Part shown: in pieces, positions 33,132 through 45,232 of the stretch
How the letters are laid out: each line of letters opens with the position of its first letter
How positions within the stretch are numbered: the stretch's first letter is position 1
Source of the DNA: Neonectria sp. B-13
Taxonomy: Eukaryota; Ascomycota; Sordariomycetes; Hypocreales; Nectriaceae
Direction: 5' to 3'
Assembly (NCBI GenBank): GCA_002682825.1
Contig: NOKP01000007.1
Span: 1,054,001-1,118,000 of the forward strand
DNA: 64,000 nucleotides
The notes under the pieces: model-generated
What the model was told of the DNA's origin: nothing
Databases searched by the model: none
The model's input: the letters and a program-made list of their open reading frames with translations, nothing else
Program-made: the position numbers and the translations under genes

Positions 33132-34170
33132 TTAGTTGTTAGACTGGCTGTTGAGGATGCGCAGGATGGCGAGGAAGAGGTTGATGATGTCGAGGTAGAG
33201 GCTGATAGCGGCGGCAATCTCCTCCTCGACGTGATGGTGTCGCATGATGAGCTGTGTGTCGACGAGAATGTAGCCACTGAAGATGAGGGCAGCCACTGCT
33301 CCATAGATGAGCTCGGTAGTAGAGTTGCCGGGCAGCCACATAGCCATGAAGCCGAAGAGGATGAGGCCCCAAAGAGCGCCGAAAAGGTAAGGCATCCACG
33401 AAGTGAAGTCGTATTTGGACTGGCACGCAAAGGCAGTGAGGAAGACGAACATGCCGGCGGTGAGGATGACCGCATTAAGGACAAGCTGGGTCTTGTAGAA
33501 AGAAACTATGACGGAAATGGTGTAGGCTTCGGCAAGGGTGAAGAGCGAAAGGAACAGAAGGTTGGTAGGATACGACTTGCGCTTCCAGTATGTCAAGCCC
33601 ATGAAGACCATGGAGCCGATGAGCTATAGCATAAGTTAGCATCTTTGCTCTTTCAATGCCCGCCCGCTCTCGATAAACGACAGTTCCTTGAGAGGCCAGG
33701 GGCGAAGGAGACAGAACAACGTACAGAGATCCAGACGACGCCGGGATGGCCCTGAATCCATTCCTTGTATCCGGCGCTCCAGAATGTGAGGGAGCTAACA
33801 CCAGCGGTGGCGAGGAGTTGAATAGTCAGGATGGTGTAGACCTTGCGGACGAACTGGTTGCGGATGTCGACGGTAGCCTCGGCCACGGAGCCGCCAAACT
33901 AGAGTGAACATGTTAGCCATCGCATCCGAAAGGTTCCAGATCATCCCGCCGGCGATGGATTTCGCGAAACCCACAACCCGGGCGCGGGGGTCTTGTCTTG
34001 TCACGCACCTTGAAGTCATCGGGGAGGTTGTCCTCGCTGTCGCGCGGGGCGCCACCGAAGAGGCCCTGGGTCTCGTCGCGGGATGAGGAGCCGTAGGCGG
34101 GGGGCGCGTGGGTGTAGTCGTCATCGGGCTCCTGCTGGGGAGCAGGCTGGTACTTTGCAGTGGATGCCAT
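33132..34170 (-). CDS. Bax inhibitor-1 (TMBIM/LFG) family membrane protein
   Basis: There are three exons: 34170-34009, 33898-33725 and 33623-33132. Introns are 110 and 101 nt. The product is 275 aa. A soluble, Pro/Asp-rich N-terminus (about 55 residues, with PPAYGSSSRDETQGLFGG) resembles the cytosolic tail of LFG/GRINA proteins. VDIRNQFVRKVYTILTIQLL opens the first membrane helix, and GHPGVVWISLIGSMVFMGLT, YPTNLLFLSLFTLAEAYTIS and LFGALWGLILFGFMAMWLP follow. The C-terminal family signature YILVDTQLIMRHHHVEEEIA and YLDIINLFLAILRIL is present, including the paired acidic residues thought to gate calcium or proton leak. Seven membrane segments are expected. Family roles include ER/Golgi calcium homeostasis and protection from cell death. 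Yeast Bxi1/Ybh3 is the nearest named relative. Confidence 0.92.
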
Positions 34171-37100
34171 GGCTGCAACGGTGATATTCGCTCGATGTCT
34201 TGGTGGGAGGTAAGTTGCTTTGCGGGGATTGCGGGTGATGATGGATGGAGAGCGATTGAGGTAGAGGGAGTTCGTAGGTCAATGATGTGAGGCGATGAGT
34301 GATGACGCCTAGGCCCAATAAGCGCTGGGGAGGTCATGTGGCTTCGAGGGTGGCGCCAGGCAGGTAGGTGTCATGGGTGAAATATCCGTATGTGGCGGTG
34401 CGGAGTGTGGCGTTAGCTTGGAGGTGCAAAAACAGACGCAGGGCAAGCTGCTAAACTCGGTCTGAATTCAACTGCACAAGCTCATACCGCAAGTTCATCT
34501 CATATCTTAGCCGCGTATCCCAAACCTGTGTCTTGCACTCTGAATATCCTTAGCTAAGAGCTACCTACATTGATTTAATAACTGATCAGGGATCGACTAA
34601 AGGGTTTAATCATGTGACCATCCAAGCGAGGGGGAGAATGACGTCCACTCCTAAACATGCTACCAGTTTGTTTTGAATGACAGCATACAAAATACCTCAT
34701 TCACTTTACTGATAGTTGGTCCTCAGAAAGTGCAATATGACGATTTAGGGCGTTTTGTTAAGATGGATAAACAACTGGCCAGATTCCACGTCGTTCAATC
34801 GAAAGGTACAGGGTAAACGAAAGTAGCTGGTTAGAACGTGAAATCGTCTATTAGATTAGATACGCTCTAGACTCTCTTTCTTTCTCTAAGGAAATACTGA
34901 GCTTAAGGTATGATACAGTCCTCACGCGCGGAAGCACATCATTGGATTTCCATGTGCATATACTAGACTAAGTAGCCAACCTCCGATGTGGGCTGGATCA
35001 GGTCGAGGGGCATCACGGCGGGTAGTTTTCGTCTAACATAGCCGATGTGGGGAGAGCTGCATGGTATGCAGTAGCGCAGTAGTCGTGTCTAAGAGTGTGG
35101 ATTTACATGCTCAGTTCTACTGAAATTCAAGATACCAGGGGACGACAGTCCACGAAGAGGGCCGATAAGACATGATAGGCTTCGATGCATGACAGCTGTC
35201 AGGATGGAGGTTGTTCAGGGAAGGGATGATATGCCGACGTGGCGTCTCTTACACGCGGAGCATTATGCGCGACGCAAGGCGGTGGAGCGTACGAATACGG
35301 ACGGTGCTGTATCTACAAGTCTGTATGTATCAAAATATGATTCAGTGAGGTCATGGGATGATGGGGAAGGAGGAGGACTATGCGAAATTACTGGTTATTG
35401 GGTATAGACAGTTGATGTTGTCTTGAGAGATAGCTGTGGAAGGGCACGAACTAGAAGAAAGTGATAATCAATGGAAGCTGAGCACCTGATGATTCGTTAT
35501 AAGATGCCCGACGGACTTTGTGGAGGAGAAGCGAATAGGACGGGACGCACAGAACAGGGAACGGAGAATACGCAGACATGATGGACAATGAGAACGGAAG
35601 CGGACCAGGAGTTGGATTGGGAGACGGAACCGAGAATACAGAGGATCGATCAAGGGTCGATTAGCCAACCAGACACAGGTAAATGACCATGCTCGCTCAT
35701 TGTTCGTTGCTTGCCTAAGGTACAGGCCACAACCTAGAACCGAAGCTAGTGGTGACATGCTACAGGGCACAGCCGAGGCACGAAATCGGTGGATGAGCGC
35801 AGGATGCAGTAGCTGCGAGTAGAAAACAAATACTAGCTGTCTGGTCATGCACGGGCATACTGTCCTCACCGGGACCGGTATCTCGCTTGGGTAGCGGTTT
35901 TTTCTTCTTTTTTCTTCTTCCTGGAACCAAACTATTCATAAACTCCCTTCCATTGTCTTTATGATGGGGGTTCCTCGCCTTTCACTTCCATTTCCTCCAC
36001 AAGCTGTGACAGGCGAGGGAGGATATTAGGATTTTGTTGGTGAGCCGCCACCCGCACAGCCGTGCATTCAGGGGTCTAGGGGTAAGATGGTGTACAGTTG
36101 AACTCGTTAGCCTGTGAGCCCTGGCCCGAAGGTTCTGAGACTACGTACGGACGCCAGGATCAATTAAGTCTTCAAAGTGTTGTGCCAGCTGAGCAAAAGT
36201 ACCGCATATCACCCAAAGTATGCGCGCAAGCTTGCTGCGAAGCTGAGAGATTCGTGTAGGTACAGAGATGGGCACCTAATATTGGAAGCGCCCTGCTTGC
36301 CGTCCGCTTGCTACCTGCGGAGGGGACCGTGCTAAGTGCTTATGTTTTGTTTACTGCTTGCTGTCCGGCGCAGTGCCTCACCTAAAACAATCCGTCCCGA
36401 GCATGAGGGGGTAAACAAGGAACAGGGGACAAGGGGAAGCAGGGGAATGGGGAGGGGAGCCTAAATCCCTAACTACAATCTGGGTCCTCAACGTTTTGGA
36501 TTTTATGAAAGCATGGTATTCGTACAGTACGGATACAGTATCACTGTATATATGGGTGGCTGGAGTGACGGACTGGCTGCTGAGAGATTATCCATAATGC
36601 CCGAACACTGACCAACCAGGACGAACCTGATTCATGCGACACTTCAATGTTGGCAGAAGTTGGAAGTGGGAAGCGAAGCCCCATGCTTGTTAGGAATGGA
36701 TTGGCGAGAGGTCTGGGTTTGCGCAGGACGCCTTGGGACGGGAGGGGGTCTCAAGCATTGGAGGGAGAGAAGGAGAGAGACAGTGACAGGCCGGCCAGTT
36801 GGGTGGATGGATGGATGGATGGCGGTGGTGGAGATGTTAGTGGAGGTGTGATGGTGGAGAGTTGAGGGGAAAACCAAGGAGTGCAGGGGTGACTTCCGGG
36901 GGCCATCTGCCGCTCAACAGCCACCTGTACATAGTACAGGCCTGTAATCTGGATGCAGCAGGAAGCCCAGATGCGCGACGTCGAGGCCCTGTAAAAGCAC
37001 CGATCCCGGTCCACAGCGAGTCCACCAAATTCCACCGGAACAGCGCTGAGCGTCCACTGGGAGAATCCCAATTGGCAGTCCACGCCTACTAGTAGGCTGC

Positions 37101-38142
37101 TGCCGGAGACTTGACATGGACGCCCGTCCTCCTCCACAGCGGTCTATGGCATGGACTCTAGCGAGGACGCATGCCGTACAGTGTGCAGTACAACTAGTAG
37201 CAACAAGGCGTGCCGACTTCAATTGATGTGCACTGCACTGCGCACTCGGTGGCCCATCCGGCTCCTGCCACTCTTTGGACACTCCTGAGTTCCTGCCACA
37301 CCCGCGGCCATGGGCCTTTCCAGGGGCCCTGCCACGCTGCTCACCGCCTTGGGGATTTGCCCGTTGTGGGGCATCGAGTTACCTGGCTTGGACTAGCCCG
37401 GCAACCAGGTCCTCCCTCCCTCCCTCCACCCTGGCACATGGATCCATGGATGGATCTCTCGAGCCAATTCAGATCGGGGATTCGAAATTCATCGGGCTCC
37501 CGATGCTCTTTCGTAGCGTGGCTACTATTTACTGCCCCCTCCCTCTTGCTTTCGTTTCCTCTCGTCCTTCTCTGCTTGTTCTTCCCTGTTTTCTCTGCCA
37601 TTGCGAGACCCTGCTCTCTTGTAGTTGTGCGTCCTGAGAGTTGGATATCTTCCCCTCGTATTCCTCTCCTCGGGTTTCCTCCCGCTTTCGATCTGCTCTC
37701 ATCTTGCTCTTGTCGACGAGCTCGTCCCTGCTTCGACAATTTGCAGCTCGTCCAAGTCGCCAGCTGGCCGCCGACCGTCTCCCGTCTCCCGTCTCTCGCC
37801 TCCCGTCGTCGACAAACCTAACCACAAAAAAACAACGTCCATTGGGGAATTCCGACTTTCTCCCCTCTCTCTTCCCTCCCCCCCCCGCGTCTCTCCTCAC
37901 TTGTTCTCCCATTCCCTCTTTGCGCTCCAGCTGTCGCTCGCTCGCCCACTGTTTCTCCCTGCGCCAGCCAGCCACCCTCCCACCAACAGGCAGCCACAAA
38001 CTGTACCTTACCAGCTAAGACAGTCAACGAAATATCATAAATAACGAGAAACACGACCAGACACGACAAAACAAGAAACATAAAACAGACATCTCCTCGC
38101 AACTTAACGAATCCCTCTCCGGTTCCCCCAATTGGCTCAATC
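34171..38142. other. Gene-poor 4 kb interval ending in the LAG1 leader
   Basis: There is no recognisable protein gene. It contains GGAT tetranucleotide repeats near 36808-36822 and CCCT repeats near 37410-37425. From about 37480 to 38140 the forward strand is markedly C/T-rich with many short frames, which suggests a long transcribed leader or promoter for LAG1. Small frames elsewhere look random. Confidence 0.4.
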
Positions 38143-40140
38143 ATGACCGACTCGGGTTCCCCTGCGTCGTCGCGGGCCGACGACAAAGTCTCATCCCCCA
38201 CCAATCGCAGGGCAATTGGAAATGCACCAGCGACGTCAAGTTCAACGTCAACAGCTCCAGCTCCCGCAGCCCCAAAAGCCGAAGCAACGGTCAATGCAAC
38301 GGCGAATGCAACGGCGAATACAGCGGCTGGCGGATACGGATACAGCAATGCAACCGCCAAAATCAAGACGAGTTTCGTTACGGCCCAGCGCCCGCGCCTG
38401 AAGTCGGGTCACAGCACCCCCAACATGAACGGCCCTCTCTACATGCAGTCGGGCAACAGCGTTGTTCTCATCCGCCGACTCAAGCGCAAGGAGGAAAGCA
38501 CATGGAAACACCTCGCCCGCTGGTTTGTCGAGAACCAGATTGGTACGTCTACTTGATCACTTGATCACATCATCCACGACACCTCCAAATCCGTGTTGGT
38601 GTGGATGTGGCCACCCATGCGGATGTGTCCCGCTCTCTAATGGCCCCGCGTGGCACAGCTGCGTCCTATCCCCGGCGCATCCTCTCGGGCATCGCCGCCT
38701 GTTGGCACGAGGTTCCCTCTTCTCTCTCCGCCCACGCATCTGTCATGCAGATGCGCCGCTACACTATCGTCCTTTATCGTGTTGCCAAGCTGTACTAACA
38801 CAGTTCGTCTCTAGGCCTCTCCTTCAACCTTATCGCCCTTCTCTTCCTTGCCCACAGCTTCATTCCCAGGGCCAGGATACACACGACCAAATTCTTTCAG
38901 CTTAGCTACCACAACCCCCTCTCCGGCGAGTACGGCATCGGCATCGACGATGGCTACTTCATTGCCTTCGGCATTGTCGCCTTCACCGGCCTCCGCGCCG
39001 CTACCATGGAATACCTGCTGGCGCCCCTTGCCAAGCTCCAGGGCATCACTAAGAGGAAGGCCTTGGCCCGCTTCAGCGAGCAAGCCTGGCTCACCGTTTT
39101 GTACACTGTCTTCTGGCCCCTAGGAACGGTCAGTTCTCACAAGTAAAGAGTCAGTAAGAGCACGCTGCTGACGCCCGACACAGTACATTTACTACACCTC
39201 GCCTCAATGGCTGAACATGAGAGAGCTCTGGACCAACTGGCCCAACCGGGAGCTCGGGGGTCTCATGAAGGGCTATCTGCTGGTCCAATGGGCTTTCTGG
39301 CTGCAGCAACTCATTGTCATTCACATCGAGGATCGCCGCAAGGACCACTGGCAGATGCTCATTCACCATTTCGTCACCACATCCCTTATCTGGGCGTGCT
39401 ACGTTTACGGTCATACTCGTATCGGCAACTTCATTTTGATTATCATGGACGTAGGAGACTTGATCCTGCCAGTAAGTACTATACTCAGTATTATTAAAAA
39501 AGAATGTCCCACTTTTCTAACAAGTACACAGCTCGCCAAGTGTCTCAAGTATTGCGGCTTCCAGAAGACTTGCGACGCCATGTTTGGCCTCTTCGTCATC
39601 TCATGGTTCGTCGCCCGTCACGTCCTATACATGACAGCCTGCTGGTCCGTCTACACGCACCTACCCGAAGTCGTGACAACTGGTTGCTTCAAGGGCAACA
39701 ACGAGGACATGGCCGGACCTGTCAACCCGGCTCCAGGACTGTCGTATCTCGTTGAGCCCTTCATCAACGCCAGCGGCATGGTCTGCCACAATGAGACGAT
39801 CAAGTGGGCCTTCCTGACCCCCCTTCTCTTCCTCCAAGTCCTCACCATTATCTGGTTCACCATGATCGTCCGTGTCGTGATCAGGGTCCTCAAGGGAGGG
39901 GTTTCCGATGACGTCCGTAGTGATGATGAGGGTGATGAGGAAGAGGAAGAGGACGAGTTCATCTATGAGGAGGCTCAACCCCTTGAGGAGGAGGTCGGTG
40001 TTGAGGACCTTGACCTTCGGAACTGGGAGCGCCGATCCGGCGTTAGGAAGCAGGCTAGCAGCTCAGGCGTGAGCCTGCCGGGACATAGCGATCGCAAGGA
40101 GTTGTTGGGGCGCATTGGTTGCGAGAAGCAGGTTGATTAA
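38143..40140 (+). CDS. LAG1: Ceramide synthase (sphingosine N-acyltransferase), Lag1/Lac1 family
   Basis: There are four exons: 38143-38542, 38815-39128, 39184-39471 and 39532-40140. Introns are 272, 55 and 60 nt. The product is 536 aa. The first ~115 residues are a low-complexity cytosolic tail rich in Ala, Asn and Thr. The TRAM_LAG1_CLN8 (TLC) domain follows, with several membrane helices (LSFNLIALLFLAHSFIP, AWLTVLYTVFWPLGTYIYYT). The Lag1 motif is intact: HIEDRRKDHWQMLIHHFVTT with catalytic His-His at about 299-300, then GNFILIIMDVGDLILPL with Asp at about 327 and 330. The C-terminus has a highly acidic DDEGDEEEEEDEF stretch, as in yeast Lag1, where phosphorylation regulates activity. The enzyme makes (dihydro)ceramide from sphingoid base and acyl-CoA in the ER. 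The third intron is 60 nt with no in-frame stop. Which of the two fungal paralogues this is cannot be settled here. Confidence 0.92.
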
Positions 40141-40584
40141 ACCACTGGACCTGGGAGTTTACGGGGGCTGTATTTCCCGCGTCGAACTCGCTTCACGCTG
40201 CGGTCCTCTGCGTTGCTTCCATTTTGTTTTTAGCCCACCTGTGCGCTTTAGAACAGTCACCCAATGTGTGACTATCTTTATGACGTTGTTTATTTTGTTT
40301 CTTCGCCCCGAGTCAAAGCATGAACGGATTGATGCGATCAGGCGCCTTCCATGAAACGGAACTCCCCTATAGACGATGCAGTCCCTAGCAGAGAGAACAA
40401 GAAAAGTTTGCTTGTGTGTTGAGATATTGGTTTTTGCAAAGACATCTTCTTGTGTTGGCTCCATAAATGGCTTTACTATGGATATGGTAAACGGGAACAT
40501 GCAACCCCTGAACATGCCGTCTAGATCCGTGCAGTTCATTCCTGGCTCGCCCTGTCCGCCTTTCGCGGACTACGAGGTTACGCC
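40141..40584. other. Intergenic between convergent LAG1 and acyl-CoA ligase genes
   Basis: These 444 bases between stop codons should hold both 3' UTRs. No gene was seen. Confidence 0.5.
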
Positions 40585-42718
40585 TCACTTCTTCCCTCCT
40601 ATTCCGAGAACCTCCCGCGCCGTGTCCCGCAGCTTGAACTTCTGGATCTTGCCGCTCGCCGTCTTGGGGTACTCGTCGGCCCAGAAGACGTACTTGGGCG
40701 CCAGGTGCTTCGACAGCCGCGTTGCCACCCACGTCCGCACCGCCTCGGGCGTGAGCGTGCGCTGCTCCTCGCTTGCGTCCTCGCCGTCGCTCGTCTTCCA
40801 CCCCCTGGCTGGTATCACGAAGGCCGCCACCGCCTCGCCCAGACGCTCGTCCGGGACGCCCACGACGCTCGCCTCGCGCACGCCTGCGTGCGTCATCAGA
40901 CAGTCCTCCACCTCGAGCGGGTGGATGTTCTCGCCGCCGCGGATGATCAGGTCCTTGATGCGCCCCGTGATCTGCACGTAGCCGTCATCGTCCATCTCGG
41001 CTTCGTCGCCCGAGTACATCCACACCGTGCCGTCGGCATCCGTCAGCCGCACTTCGGCCGTGCGCTCGGCGTCGCCGTAGTAGCCCTTCATGACGAGGTA
41101 GCCCGCGGCGGCAAGCTCGCCGCGCGTGTGAAGCGGGAGGATGCGGCTCCGGTCGTGCGGGTCGACGATCTTGACGCCCGTGTGCGGCATCGGCACGCCG
41201 ACGCTGGCCGTGCGCTTGACCAGCGGGTCCGAGGGCGCGGTCATGCAGCTGACGGGGCTGGTCTCGGTCATGCCGTAGCAGATGACGACGTCGCCGAGGC
41301 CGAGACGGGCGTAGAGGGTTCGCATGAGCGACTCGGGGACGCTGCTACCGGCGACAATGCCCTTGGTGAGGTTCCGGGGCGGGTGGCTCACGACGTCGCC
41401 GGCGTCGAGGGCCTCGAGCACGGCGACGAGCATGGTGCTCACACCGTAGAGGCCCGTGGCGTCGTGGTCGACGCACATGCGCAGTGTGGCCACGGGATCG
41501 AAGGCTGGGCTGGGGAAGAGGATGGCGGCGCCCGTGGTGGCCGTGGCCATGTAGCCGAGGACGCTGCCGAAGCAGTGGAACAGCGGCGGCGGGACGACGA
41601 TGCGATCCTCGGGGACGAGGCCCATGCGGTGGGCGATCATGGCGCCGTTGTTGAGGATGGAGCGGTGCGAGAGCATGGCGGCCTTGGGCGTCGACGTGGT
41701 GCCCGAGGTGAACTGGATATTGACGGTTTCGTTGGGGTCCAAGGGGTCATCGGGGATGATGGCGCGGTCAGAACCCTCGAGGAGCGTGGTGAAGGGCGTC
41801 AGGGCACGGTAGGCCTCGAGGTTGAAGTTGATATCTGGATGGCTGGCGCGGTTATCCACGACGATAGCTTTCTTCAGCGAGGGGACGGTCTCGCTCAGTA
41901 TCGTCGAAGCGTGGAGATCGCCAACGATGCTCTCCAGCAGAGGCTGGTTACACCTCCCCTTGCCAGGCCGATACGCCAGGTCCGTCACGGCGCCGATGAT
42001 GAGGACCTCGACGGCAAGGTGCTTCAGCGCAGCGGCGACCTGGCGATCGTTGAAGCCCGGGTTCAGGGGCACGAGGACGGCGCCGAGCTTGAACAGGGCG
42101 TAGGTGAGGGCGGCGAAGTTGGGGGTGTTGCCGAGAGAGACGGCGACGCGGTCGCCCTTGTGGACGCCCAGGGAGGCCAGAGAGGCGGCCAGGCGGTTGG
42201 AGAGGAGGTCGAGGCCGTGGTAGGAGAGCGACGTCTCGGTGGCGGACACGGAGAGGGCCGGAGACGACGGGGAGCGGGCGATGACGGCGGGACGGTCGCC
42301 GTGGGAGGAGACGACGGAGGCGAAGTGCTGGGGGATGGTGCCGGGGTAAAGGGCCGGCTGATGGCGAAAGAGTGGGAGTTAGTGAACGGGCAGTAAGTAA
42401 GTAAGTAAGCAAGCATCATGAGTTGGTGGTGTAAGTGGCAGTGTTGACATCGACGGACGTGTGAGGCCCCATGCATCATGGACCATAAGCCAGACACTTG
42501 TCCATGTCTTCACCTCGTCATTCTCCATTCTCATCATGACATGGCATACATGGATGGCCACCAACCCACCAACCACAAGGGAGGCAGCCGAAACATACCT
42601 CGTCAGGACCCCATCGAACACTCAGCCCTGTGGTAGCAATTGCTCGACTCTGTTGCGCCCTTCTCCTCCCGTTCGCAGCCCCACCCGCAACGCACCGTCG
42701 TGCCAATCCTCGAATCAT
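40585..42718 (-). CDS. AMP-forming acyl-CoA ligase, mitochondrial ACSF2-like
   Basis: There are two exons, 42718-42599 and 42357-40585, with a 241-nt intron (donor GTATGT, acceptor CATCAG). The product is 630 aa. Exon 1 encodes 40 residues, MIRGLARRCVAGGAANGRRR and following, basic and without acids until WGPDE, a convincing mitochondrial presequence. Exon 2 opens PALYPGTIPQHFASVVSSHG. ANL-superfamily motifs are the P-loop FTSGTTSTPKAAMLSH (about 256-271), CYGMTETSPVS (about 400), YSGDEAEMDDDGYVQITGRI (about 488) and KDLIIRGGENIHPLEVED. The C-terminal catalytic lysine lies in PKTASGKIQKFKL (about residue 610). The P-loop reads TSTPKAA where the consensus is TGxPKG. Members activate medium- or long-chain fatty acids or aryl acids, and the substrate cannot be read from sequence. 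A long opposite-strand frame here is a composition shadow. Confidence 0.88.
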
Positions 42719-44020
42719 TGTCGTCGTCGTCGTCGCTGACGTAGTGTCTGCATTGACGGGGAGCAAGCTCTGTGTTGTTGTTCCTGGGTTGCGCGGGCCT
42801 CACACGAGGATATAGACGGGTTGTTTCCTCGTCGTGAGAGCAGCGTCTACCTCCTGGTCTTGGCGTGTCAATCGCTGAGATGTCGCCTAGATGTCTCGTC
42901 CAAAGCTCACGTCTCGCAGCTCTCGTCCCGTATTCTGTAAAGAAGAAGCAGTTGCAAGGTGCGACCTGGGGCGAAGATCACCACAGCTTCCCCCCCCCCT
43001 TCGCCTCGGCTACCATCGCCAATGATAGCCGTACCTCCACTTCTCCCTTTCCCCTCTCCACGCGCGCGGCATGGAACCGCAACCCAGCATTTGTAACTGC
43101 AGTCTGCAGGTTTTCCCCTCAGCGGCATTCGTCCAATGAATGGGGCCGAGACCGAGGCGCCTGCGCAGGAAATCTGGGGAATGGGGAAAATGCGGGGTTG
43201 ACTGAATCGAGCCAACCTGGGCTGGATGAGGACGTCAGTCTTGGCCAGAAATGTGACGTACTTCATCATGCGCATGATGCTGCTCGCTCTCACGGTGTTT
43301 CGTGGTGTATAAAGGAGGGACAGTGCATTTTAAACCATATTTCTGAGCAGATCGCTCACTCATAGCCGGTTCTGATTGATGAGATGCCTTGTAGGCAGTG
43401 TCTAACAGTCCTTCCCTAGGACAAGGTCGCTTCGGAGCAACAGCAGCTGGTCTGTTCCAAGACCAAACTGCCCTGTCTGCCTTGTCCATCTGACATATCT
43501 ATCATCGCCATCTCCGCTACCTCGAACCTTCGCGTTTGCTCATGATAGTATGCATTAGCCGCGCGGATCGGCCATGTCCACCGTTGAAGTAGCCGTCGTA
43601 CTTCTCCTCCATGCATTTCTCGCCCCTTTCAACACCTCAGGAACTGTACAACAGTCCTGGAAAGAACAGCGACGATGACCACTCAAGACGAAAAAAGTCT
43701 GAAATCTATCCCAAGAAACAAAGAATTTGCAGACACACTCCGAGCAAGAAAAGAAAAAAAGAAGAAATCAAGTCTAGGCCCCTTAGTCCCCCTATTTTTT
43801 TTGGCATACCTTTACGATGCAATCATCATTAGGTACAGTAGACGCCAAGTGGAACCACACAAGGTGGAAACCAGCCCAAAACTGGCACCCAAGGATGCCA
43901 TTAGAATATAGTAGCAGCTGAAATATACAGTGTCGAGAAGCGTATCTTGGGTTGGTCGTCGTGGAGCATCAGGTCTCGTGGGTGACGATCTTTTGTAACT
44001 GTTGTTAGAAGGGCTTGAGG
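42719..44020. other. Intergenic, promoter of the acyl-CoA ligase and 3' side of OCH1
   Basis: No recognisable gene was found. C-runs near 42992 and A-runs near 43747-43762 were noted. The scattered frames have no family similarity. Confidence 0.4.
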
Positions 44021-45232
44021 TTATTGCTGCACCACCTGTTGCGCCTGTTGCTGCTCGGGCTGCGTCTCCCCCTTCTGTTCGCCCATGTGTCGTTCGCTCT
44101 CAGGTTTCCACGTGCCTGTCATTAAGTGGTTAGTATAGTCGCACTCATCCACCGTTCAGAGCATTTGCTTACCCTCAAATTCGTGCTTCACAAAGGCCAT
44201 AGGGTCATCGGGCTCCTTGGCGCCCATTTGTCCCACGCCCGGAGAGAAACTCGTAATGGGCAAGACCACAACATCGCCCACCCGCTTACTCGTCTCCATA
44301 CCCGTGAAGTTGCGATAGTCAATCTTTCCCTTGCTGGTCTTCATATCGAAGTATCGCTCATCATTCAGATAGTCCATAATCGTATCCGTCCACACAGCAG
44401 GCCCAGTGAACTCCACCACGTCATTGCCGACAAAGTTGTCGAACCTGCCGGAGCGCTTCATGGCCAGGGTGGCCTTGGTGATGCGAGCAATGATTTCGCG
44501 CAAGACAGGGTGACCAGGTTTGCTCTGGATAGTCCACTGGCAAAACTGGATGCGGCGGCTGTACCAGTCTGCCCAGTCCGGGCGGTCGGGGTCGGCCTCG
44601 ATGCCAATGACAAGGCCAATGGTCTCGCGGGGGATCTCTGCTGGGACCCACTTGAAGGCACTCTGGATGGCGTAGGTATCGATGTCGGAGTAGATGCCAC
44701 CGCGAGCAAAGAGGATGAGGTAGCGGAAGAAGTCGGCCTTGAGGACGGGTAGGGGCATGGCGTTGTAGGCTTCGATAACCTCGGGGATCGGGGCGTAGAG
44801 GAGTCGCAGCAGGTTGACCGCAACACCGTCTGTGATGACTTCGTGGACGAAGCCAGGGTGTTCATCGGTCCAGGATGCCTCGTGGTCGCGAAATTGGAAC
44901 TCGGGGTCGTCTGGACTTTGCTTCCAAGTCTGCCAAATGTAGGCTGGGAACTTGGTTTCGACGTCGTAGGGGTACGCGTATTGGAGCTTGTCATAGGTGG
45001 ACATGTCGGACATGTCGATACGGGGCTTGATGCGCCGTCGCTTCACCTCCATCTCCTTGGGCTTCTCAGGGCTGGAAGTTGTGGAATCGGGGTTCGAGGC
45101 GGGAGCGTCATTCTTGGCTTCGGCGGCCTGGGCAGGCGATGCGACCGAGGAGGAGACGTGCGTTCTCGAGAGTAGGAAGAAGAAGGTGAGGATGAAGGCA
45201 GCGGCCAAGATGGCGCGACGAGAATTGAGCAT
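44021..45232 (-). CDS. OCH1: Initiation-specific alpha-1,6-mannosyltransferase Och1 (GT32)
   Basis: There are two exons, 45232-44173 and 44115-44021, with a 57-nt intron. The product is 384 aa. The ATG at 45232 starts MLNSRRAILAAAFILTFFFL, giving a type II membrane anchor at about residues 7-22. An earlier in-frame ATG at 45316 would put 28 polar residues before it. A Ser/Pro/Ala stem follows, then KFPAYIWQTWKQSPDDPEFQ and the glycosyltransferase sugar-binding DXD region LILFARGGIYSDIDTYAIQS, with DID at about 183-185. VGNDVVEFTGPAVWTDTIMD and TSFSPGVGQMGAKEPDDPMA are further Och1 signatures. The last exon encodes a Gln-rich tail ending QQAQQVVQQ. The enzyme adds the first alpha-1,6-mannose to core N-glycans in the cis-Golgi, starting the outer chain. 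Fungi often have several GT32 genes, so paralogy is possible. Confidence 0.9.

Noticed and set aside
35468..35869. 133-codon minus-strand frame between the Bax-inhibitor gene and LAG1
   Set aside because: Cys/Arg/Ser/Leu-rich random-looking sequence without any family pattern.
40705..42396. 563-codon open frame on the plus strand opposite the acyl-CoA ligase
   Set aside because: It is rich in Ala, Gly, Val, Asp, Arg and His with no domain, and mirrors GC-rich third positions of the real minus-strand gene. It is a composition shadow.
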